Assembly: GCA_023055355.1 (NCBI GenBank)
Contig: JALJCS010000002.1
Span: 78,945,001 to 79,009,000, forward strand
Length of the DNA: 64,000 nt
Direction of reading: 5' to 3'
DNA from: Agelaius tricolor
Taxonomy: Eukaryota > Chordata > Aves > Passeriformes > Icteridae
Shown here: positions 11,898 through 20,700 of the stretch, one piece after another
Position numbering within the stretch: position 1 is the stretch's first letter
Layout of the letters: the number at the start of each line of letters is the position of its first letter
Made by a program: the position numbers and the translations under genes
Notes under the pieces: generated by a model
Databases searched by the model: none
Told to the model about the DNA's origin: nothing
What the model saw: the letters and a program-made list of their open reading frames with translations, nothing else

Positions 11898-14800
11898 CAG
11901 TGAAGTGAAAAATAAGGAATGGGATAAGGAAAGCAAAGAAAAAACATGGAAGAAGGTGGAAAACAGTCTCAGCACATGGTGACAGCATGAGAGGCTACAG
12001 AAGAGGAGAAACAACATGAAACCAGAGATCCAGGTGTCCCTGTATGAACTGAAATGCAGTACTTTGGTGGAAATACTTTATTCTGACACAGAGAATAACA
12101 ACAACCAAACTAATATCCATGGACATGGAGGAGTTTTAGGTCAGTGGGGTACTTTTCTTCATTACTTTAGTGTGATCATTTGCATGTCCAAGGCAGAATA
12201 AATCTACATCTTGGGATAAAAATAGGGGTTTCTTTGCCTGTTTGCTAACCTACAATCATTCAACTAAGTCAATTGACCAGCAATGGCTACTCAGTACTGT
12301 TTCTCTGAGTGGAGAGGCTCAGTGTGAGATGAATTTTGTGGTCTCTAGCAAGCTCACTGGCAAGCAATCTGCTGGGCTCCCTCCACAGTCCATGGAGAAC
12401 ATGAGATTTTAAATACATGTTTACTGATAAAGAAACAGACCTAGCTCTAACCTTACACATTTAAAGAAATAAAAATGTTAACATCAAGGATTTAAAATAA
12501 TATTAAAAATATTTACTAGATATTTGCAACTCAACTCTTCCTGTTGCAGTTGTGTGGTAAGTCTCTTGACTGATATCAGTGTAGTATCTCTGGTCATAGA
12601 ACAGGTGTAATGCACAAACTGGGATTGATAAAGGGAAAATCAGAGCACAATTTTCCCTCAAGTCACATTAAATTTCATGCCTTCAATAGACAGCTCATAT
12701 TACAAAATCTAGCATGGTGGATATAACTAGAATGATTTCTTGAAACAAGAGTCAATACAGAAAGCTTTGGTACAAAATAATTATTTTATTATTAAAAAAA
12801 AAAAGTAAAATAAATTCCAGTGCAGCAAGTTCTCAGAGGAGAGAAATAAAATGTTATTTCATGAAGTTCACATTTGTCATAATATGTAAATAGTAGGACT
12901 AGAAACAATAAATAAATATTTTTCATCCACCTTCCCATCCCCATCCACTGAGAAATTATTAAAAATAGGGTGAAGGAAAAGTATATCTTGGACTAGAAAG
13001 AAAAAAAAAATAGCAATATTCTATTTTTCCTGAAGATTTTATTATGCATTTTCCTACTCCTGGAGCTATACTGGAAAACAGAATGGCCATGATCTTAGTG
13101 AAAGCAGTTGTAGAATTCTACTCATTTTGAGGTTTTCACTCCAATGCCAGGCATCAGTGAGCAGGCTGTCAGCTGGTCTCCTTATGTAGTCCATGAAGGC
13201 AAAAAAAAAGATATATTTTCAATGTCTTGACTGCTGCACTAGAGAAATTCAAAGCCGATTAAATGCAAGAAGAATGCTGCTTTGATGAAGTCACAGAGAT
13301 GAAAGAGTCCTGGAAGTGGCTATAAACATCTCAGGGTACATGTGCTGTGGGTGTAACACTGGGTATCATCAACATTTGTTATTGAAGCTGTACTTAGCCT
13401 ACCAGCAAAAACTGTGAAGTGACTTATTTTTGGGGCAGTCCTTCACTGGCAGTAGCAAAGGAAAGACACATTTGTTCAGAGGACTTGGGATGAACAAGCT
13501 GACCAGATATTTTGTGCTTGTTTCATCAACACATACTCAGTACACATTGCTGTATGGGCCCATCCTTGGAACTCTGAGTGATGTTCCCTGAAATGCTCAG
13601 ATATGAATCCTTGGAGATATGAAAATAAACTGCTTTGATTTTTCTCAATGTGAGTAATTTAACTTTCCTTCTTTAGGAAAATCACAGTTCTACACCAGAA
13701 ATGTTCAGGCTTTTATCATTGGAGTTTCCTTATATTAATTTCACAGGTTTGACACACCACTGTTGTGTCTTAATTAACTCAGTGTTAAAGGCTTCTTCAG
13801 GAACAGGCTGAAATTAGCCCAGAGATTGAGGTAGTAACTGTCCATATTAAAGTAAAACAAATCTAAATATGTATAACCAAACTGAGAGCAGATGAAAAGC
13901 TGTATCAATTAAGCTGGGGTAAAATAGCCACTGAATTGGTATTGTATTTGTATATGGTCTAAAAGAGACTAAAACTGGATCAGATCTTTGGCTCCTTTTA
14001 TCCAAAGGAAATATTTGTGGTTCCTTCCAAAAGATAATTGCTGTTGTTCTGGTGTTTATAAAGATGTCTAACAAGGATTTGAACACCATAGCACTTCTCT
14101 TTTGTGGAGGTTGCAGTGCTCATAACAATGCAATTGCCTTTTCACAAAATGGGTTAAAGACATAGAAAGGTTAAAGAAAGGTTCTGGGGGCATTTTGGCA
14201 CTGGTTTACTGAAGTACAGACTGCAGTTTAAAGTGCTGGGAAAACAGTATAGGCAAAAGGAGTTGCTCAAGTTGCTCTTGAACTCATACACCATAGTGCA
14301 CACACTCCCTTTCCAAAGGAAGGGATGGACCATCCACAAGAGGAGTCCCAGCAGGAAGCTGCATTTATGTCTCTTCAAAAATATCAGAAATAAAACTCTT
14401 GTCTTTGTAGTGGGAAAAACCCACAAACTTAAGAGTAGTGGATGACCTTAATGTACAAAGGGTGGTGGGTTCATATCCCAGATGAGCGTTTTAACTTGCC
14501 TGCAAAGTGGAAGCTGCTTATTGAACTGCTTCTGCCTGGTGCCTGGGCTTTGTTTGTATGATCCAATAAAAGTAAAACTTAAGGAATGACATAAAAATCT
14601 GGATAACATTAAGAGAAAACAGAAGGATAGAAGAGAAGCAATGCAGCAGTGATGAGTTGATGCTCAAGTATAAATAACTTTGGGTGTGGATGGAATAGAG
14701 GAACTGTCAAAATGAAGTGAGTGAACAATTTTATTTCAATCCAAAAATTGTTTAAATTTGTCCAGACATTATTGCTGCATTGCTCAGTAGTTGATGCATC

Positions 14801-14901
14801 TCTTGCAAACCAAGGTGCCTGTAATTTGCAAGATGACCCTGAGAAATACTTGATAGTTTGCATTATATTAGAGAAGCATTTTACAAACCAGCCTGATTTT
14901 T

Positions 14902-14927
14902 GGGGTGGGGGGGGGGAAGTGGGAGGA
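14902..14927 (+). other. G-rich tract, possible G-quadruplex
   Basis: GGGGTGGGGGGGGGG is followed by AAGTGGGAGG, with enough runs of three or more G to form an intramolecular quadruplex. It lies in intergenic sequence 1.6 kb beyond the NOV polyadenylation site. Confidence 0.45.
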
Positions 14928-15080
14928 GATGTGGAGTGAAAGTGGTTTTAAAAAACCTCTTTTTCCATCTCTTCTGGATTCTGATCTACTCCTTAATGAC
15001 TTCTCAGCTGCTTTGAGGAGTCCTGGCCATGTCCTGTCTAGGTCCTGGCATTTCCTAGCACAGAAGGTGTTACATTAGAA

Positions 15081-15424
15081 GATATGGACCTTTTGGACCA
15101 GGTCCAGAGGAGAGCCACAAAACTGGTCAGAAGGATGGAGTACCTCTCCTCTGAGGAAAGGCTGAGAGAGAGGAGTTTTAAGCTAAAAGAGATAGATTTA
15201 AACTAGATATAAGGAAGAAATTTTGTTTAATGGGGGTAGTGAGACACTGGAACAGGTTGCCCAGGGAAGTGGAGATCCCTATCCCTGGAAACATTCAGTG
15301 TCAGTTTACAGGACTCTGAGCAACCTGAAGCACTGGAAGATGTCCCTGCTCACTTTGAGAGGGTTTGGACCAGATGATCCTTAAAGGTCCCCTCCAACCC
15401 AAACTATTCCATGATTCTATGATT
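15081..15424 (+). mobile_element. CR1 LINE 3' fragment, internally deleted
   Basis: It runs from GACCTTTTGGACCAGGTCCA through CTGAGGAAAGGCTGAGAGAG, GGAACAGGTTGCCCAGGGAA and GGTCCCCTCCAACCCAAACT to the diagnostic tail ATTCCATGATTCTATGATT. Between about 15,170 and 15,185 the expected stretch seen in full CR1 3' ends is missing, so it carries an internal deletion. Confidence 0.95.
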
Positions 15425-16499
15425 AGGAATCAAATTGTGCAAGGGCAGGGAGTGTTGTATGTATGCACAAACACAGTCTTGTTCCAGCTGCTTGGAATGC
15501 ATAAGGCAGGCAGGAATGTGTTGATAACAATAGCAATGACTACAGAGAAATTAATCATTGGTGCAGTTAGTGGAGAAAGACATCAAAGACCCCATGTGAG
15601 GACCTGATGTATCTAAAGCTTAACTAAATCAGCACCAGGGCCTCATAATTTCAAGGATAACTTAAAAGTTACTAAAAACCTACCAGCTGTTGATGCTTGC
15701 CCATAGTTATCTTTACCTTAGGCTTCACTGGCTAAAATGAGGACTCTTAACCTTCAACTGAATTCCACCCTGTGTCTCAGGAATTACCAAACCAGAGTTT
15801 GGTAGCTCCTTTAGAGGAGTAGAACACTAGGCCAAAATACCTTAAGAATTGGCTTTCAGCCTTTTTTTCTCAAGACAGAGTTGTTTCCTACCACGTGGTT
15901 ATAGAACAGTTGTGGCATAAGTACAACTCTGCTGTCACTGACAGACACATACTGGGCTAAACTGGGTCTCACAGTCAAAGCAGCTGAATGTCTCCACAAT
16001 TGTACTTATGACCTATTGGCACAATCCTGCTACATACATGATTTAACATGCATGAGACTGCCACCCTCAGGCTCTTACTTCTTGAGGGTATTGCCATAGA
16101 GTACCTAACACAAACATGGTCACAGGCTGATTTTGTGAGGCTGAAGTGCTGCATCACCCAATGAAATACTTTGCTGGTCGTTCAGACCCAAATGTGAACT
16201 CTGAATCATGTAATTATTCCTCACCACCACCACTATATTTCAGGACACACAAACCTTAGTTACATCATCCTATCTCCCAGGCTAACTTAGGCTGAAAAAA
16301 ACCTCCTTTCTAATATGTACCCCACAAATGATTCATCCTTCCCTGTAGCAAGGCGCTGCATGACTTTTAAGGCAGTGATTAGAATGAGGTACATGAACAC
16401 AAGAAATCATCTTTTGTTTTTAGGAGTCTGCAGACCCTTTTTTCTTCCCATTCCTTTTAGCTGTTAAAGGCTGGTGGTTTAAGAAAGACAACTTTAGGA
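15425..16499. other. Intergenic, between CR1 and NOV 3' end
   Basis: No feature recognised. ENPP2, the usual downstream neighbour of NOV, is not seen here or further left. Confidence 0.75.
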
Positions 16500-17406
16500 A
16501 AAAATATTTTGAATCACATAAAGTTTATTTACTTAGTAAAGTTATATTACAGTATGTACAGTTTCTATTTACATATACACCTTTCTAAGAAATGAAGCAC
16601 CAAATGATACAGTTAGAATTTTAGAGGAATTTACAGATACATTATTTTTGCATCCAGATAGTTATATCTACAGACACACATGGATTAGAATCAAATTCTT
16701 ATCCATCACTGACTTCAGCTGGTTTTGGATTAGACTGCTAGTGAAGTTACCAAAGAAAAATTTAATTGCTGTCAGCTATCAACCTGCTGTGCTTCAGGAT
16801 AAGAGATCTTACCCTATGTCATTTCCAGGGCTATGTGCAATCTTAATCCTCAGAGCCAGAGGTATTGACAGAAGGTACTTTATAAGCCACAAGAATGTAA
16901 CACTTCCATCAGTAAGATTTTTACTGTCATCAAAAAACAGAGTTTCATTAAAAAGAAAAAAGAACACTGCTGGAGTGTTTATATGCAGTATGGAAAGTAA
17001 AGTTAAGAGCCTGGAAGCTTATGTGATGCCGTATCACGTATTCCTCAAGGAATACATTTGCTCTCAAGAAGTCCAGTCTTACACCCACTGAAACTTGCAT
17101 GATCCCCTTAACTCAAGGGGAAAGTCTAGCTGTTGGCTTTGTAATCTTTATGCCACCATCAAGATAAAAAGAGGGCTCTGTCCAAGGTACAAAATTTCCT
17201 TCAAGTGAATAAAAGACATTTGGATGGGGCAAATGGAAAATGAGGTATTTAATAAACTATGGGGGGGGAAAAAAAGCACCTAGTTTGAAAGACCATTCTG
17301 AAAAATATTTTAGAAGTTTCATATATGCAATTGTTACATTCACCTGATTGTGGGTCACGTCTTGTATAAGCTGCTTATACTTTCTGTGCTATCTAATTCA
17401 TGCTTT
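16500..17406 (-). other. NOV: NOV 3' untranslated region
   Basis: The minus strand runs from the TGA at 17407 to just past an AATAAA hexamer at 16529-16524, giving a 3'UTR of about 0.9 kb. It is AT-rich and contains a C8/T7 run near 17,260-17,275. A plus-strand open frame at 16,648-17,091 lies antisense inside it and is not considered a gene. The 3' end is inferred from the hexamer. Confidence 0.65.
16524..16529 (-). terminator. NOV: Polyadenylation signal AATAAA of NOV
   Basis: Plus-strand TTTATT gives AATAAA on the gene strand, 878 bp after the stop codon. I saw no other AATAAA on this strand between the stop codon and here; an ATTAAA near 17,248 could give a shorter transcript. Confidence 0.6.
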
Positions 17407-17703
17407 TCATAATTTTGCTTCACCAGACGTGGGGTCCGACGGCTGGAAGAAGACCATGTTACCCTGAGGACAGTTGCTGTGACAGACACAGGTGTTGATG
17501 AGCATCACTGGCTTTTTGAGGAGGGTGCCCTGGGGGCAGCGGAAGTGGACGTGGATGGTTTTGGTGCTGTGCGGGGTGCAGCAGCGCCCGTCGCCGCAGA
17601 GCCCGCAGAAGCGCGGCCGGTACGTCTGCACGCTCGAGCAGTTCCGGTACTCGTAGCGAAGGGCTCTCGCGGCCTTCCTCGTCCGGACACACCTCTTCCC
17701 TTT
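17407..17703 (-). CDS. NOV: NOV coding exon 5: C-terminal cystine knot and stop
   Basis: The exon encodes residues 257-354 and TGA at 17409-17407. It starts [10 protein letters not shown] after a TTTCTCCCAG acceptor. The cystine-knot module has 10 cysteines, including [18 protein letters not shown] and [15 protein letters not shown] keeps the N-glycosylation position seen as NCTS in human CCN3. In the family the CT module binds heparan sulfate and Notch1 and supports dimerisation. Its first half is unusually CpG- and arginine-rich where other CCN3 proteins mostly have lysine. Confidence 0.96.
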   Translation of the reverse strand, partial: KGKRCVRTRKAARALRYEYRNCSSVQTYRPRFCGLCGDGRCCTPHSTKTIHVHFRCPQGTLLKKPVMLINTCVCHSNCPQGNMVFFQPSDPTSGEAKL

Positions 17704-20700
17704 CTGGGAGAAAGATGGAGACAGCAGATATGTCATTGCATAGGACAGACAGCATTTAACAACTCATGTGAGAGATACAGGCCGACTCTGACAATTTAAA
17801 CTTGCTGTCTTTATCCATTCCACAGCAAGATGACTCTGAAACTGCTTCAGTAGTGTCATTGTTAGGTCAGACGTGATGTACACACATGATTAGGGTTTAA
17901 GAAGAAAACAGTTTTTTTCCTGCGTGTTTTCTAGCTTATATATTTTTAACAAAGTGTGATTTTAGGTCATTAACTACATCACAATAACTTATTATATTCA
18001 TTGATGCAAAGCAATTAGTGGCAAATGTTTAACAGAAATTTAAAAAGACACATATACACATCTACTTATGCACCTAGTCTAGCTTACAAAAATTTTCATG
18101 TATCTTTTCTAATCTGTTTTTATGCTGATGACCTTGTCTTCTTCCTTGCTATAGATACACTCGAAAATCATCAATTTTTATTTCTTCTATTAACTCAGCT
18201 TTGCTTGCAGGCCAGCTGTCAAGCCCCTCCATACAGTAGTTACCTACAGGTGACACCTGCAAGATCTGTTCTTCGACATCAGCATGATACTGGACCAAAT
18301 AATTAAAATCCACTCTTGTCATCCGAGAAAAGCCCAGTCTACATTCATTAAAAAACTTTACTGAAAAACTTCTCAGCCTAGTGTAGTTCCATCAGAGAAT
18401 CAGCAAGTCAAATGAGCAAGTTACAGGACTAGGTTCAGGGGGAAAAAAGGGGGCAAAATAAACTGCAAAAGTCATCACCCATTTCTGTGACTCAAGGCAC
18501 AAACAGCTCTAGACATTATATTTTAACAAATGATTGACTAACTTGTCTTCAGAAGTCTTCAATGACAGAGATTCCACATCTGCCCAGACAACCCCAAGAG
18601 TTCATTATTCTTACTGCCTAATACATTTTCACTCATGTCTTAATTTTATGCAGTCTAAACTCTCCATTTCTTGTTATATCCTCCATGCACTCAAAACAGG
18701 CCGCAATATCTGAATATGATTATGAGAAAAAATCTCTCTCTTCCCTTGCATTCAGAAGAAGTCCAGTTCTATCTGATTTTCCCTAAATGAGCATGTTTTC
18801 CAGACTTCTGATCATTCTTGTTAATCTCCTCAACTCCTCCCACATGTTTCATCTCCTTTACAAAACATGGTATTTAAAACTGCAGACTCTTCAGCAAAGG
18901 CCTTAGAAACAGCAAAGGCCTTAGAAATGCTTTCCAACACTCAGAACATTACATAAATTGATGGACCTCTTACCTAGGTACATGTTATTCTCCCTGATAG
19001 AAACACTTGCACAGTGTGTAGAAGTATAAAACTATTTTCTCTTATTTACAAAATTTTTCACATCAGAAATGTCAGTATTGGGAAAAAAAATGTCAGCTTT
19101 GGGGAAAAAAAAAACATCATAAAGATTGAGATAACGTTTAATTTATCAAGCAGACATTTCACACACTTCTGTGCAGTTCCAGATGCTCAACAGACTAGAA
19201 ATCTGATATATCCATTCTGTATCACTGAAGCAACTCTGATGTACATGGTACAGGTAGTACAGTTGCATTTGTGGGAGAAGTTAGACTGTCAACTGTCAAG
19301 CTGCACATGCAATACATGTGACCCATTTGGGGTGACTTAAATTATCATAGAATCATAGACCAGTTTGTGTTGAAAGGACCTTTAAAGGTTTTCCCATCCA
19401 ACCCCCCTGCAAGGAGCAGGGGCATCTTCCACTAGATCAGGTTGTTGAGAGCACTGTCCAGTCTGACCTTGAACATATTTGGGAATGCAGCACTGACCAC
19501 CTCCTTGGGCAACCTGTTACAGTGTCTCACCACCCTCATGGTACAAAATTTCTTCCTTATATCTAGTCTGAATCTACCTGTTTTAGTCCTTGTCCTACCA
19601 CAACAGGCCCTACTAGAAGTCTGTTCCCACCCTTCTCATAGACCCCCTTTAAGCACTGCAAGGGGCTGTAGGGTCTCCCCAAAGCCTCCTCTCCTCCAAA
19701 TTAAACAATTCCAACTCTCTCAGCTTTACCTCACAGGGGAGGTGCTCCAGTCCTTGGTGGCCCTCCTCTGGATTAACTCCAGTAAGTCCATGTCTTTCCT
19801 GAGGGCCCCAGAGCTGGACACAGTGCTCTGGGGGGGTGTCACCAGAGTGGAGCAGAGGGGCACGATCACCTCCCTTGGCCCACTGGAGGTGCAGCACAAA
19901 GCTACTGAGCAAACACAGCAAGTCTAATGCTTTACCAAACCCACTCAGCTTGCTGCACTCATGCTAAAAGCTGTATTTATGTACAGCTGCATCTGGACCA
20001 TTGTAGACCCTAATATTGCAACCTTGGAATTAGAGCTGAAGAGCTGCCTTGCCTCACTCTCTGCAGATTACCTTATCAGATGACTCTTCATTTTCACAAG
20101 GTCTTATCATGCAAAGCCGTGTCTGCTTCACCATCTCACACTGTTGATTCCTGTTGGTAACACGGGTGGAAAAGCCCATTCCACAGCTCGTGGAACAAGC
20201 ACTCCATTCTGTTGTCTGCTCAATACAATTGGCACTTGAATCTGACACAATCCCGAGTGTGGCCTCTTGCCTGTAGGCTGGAGACAAAACCCCACAGAGC
20301 TTTATTACAAGAGAAACTCACATGAAACCTCACTATCTAATTGAGCTCTGTCATATCTGGGAAGGAACATGTGAGAAAAAACAAGGTTCAAAATCCATGC
20401 TTTTGATAGGATTTCGAAATTTTAAAAGCTGTCTTTTTAGGAATCCTGAGTAGCAACTTCCTACATCTTAAAAAAAGCCTCAAACCAGAAAGATGCATAT
20501 CAGTGTAATCAGCAAAGAATTTAGATTCTGTTTACTCAAATCCACAGCTGGAAGAATTACTGCCAACTTTTAAACCAGTTAGAACCCTAACAGATTTTTA
20601 TTCTTCATTCTTTCTAATGGAAATATGTCACAAATCTGTTCTAAACTATGTCAAAAAAATATTTATATTAGGTATGACTTGAGAGAGGCTGAATTTTTTA

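Larger units (their letters stand above)
9870..15080. other. Intergenic, no gene found
   Basis: Mostly AT-rich sequence with a GGA-rich stretch near 10,406-10,433 and the two G-rich or CTCF-like motifs listed separately. Antisense-overlapping open frames at 11,046-11,589 have no recognisable content. Confidence 0.75.
17704..20071 (-). other. NOV: NOV intron 4 (2,368 bp), holding two CR1-derived segments
   Basis: The intron has a GTAATC donor and a TTTCTCCCAG acceptor. It contains an old CR1 piece (about 18,520-18,890), an 18-bp tandem duplication at 18,893-18,928 and a clearer CR1 (19,343-19,905), both CR1s in the same orientation as NOV. Nothing else was recognised. Confidence 0.85.

Noticed and set aside
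14455..14500. GGTTCATATCCCAG, reminiscent of a tRNA B box
   Set aside because: There is no matching A box, acceptor stem or anticodon arm at the right spacing.
16648..17091. Plus-strand frame of 147 codons
   Set aside because: It lies antisense inside the NOV 3'UTR, has no recognisable domain and shows no promoter or splice context.
19442..19927. Plus-strand frame of 161 codons
   Set aside because: It lies within a 5'-truncated CR1 read on the antisense strand.
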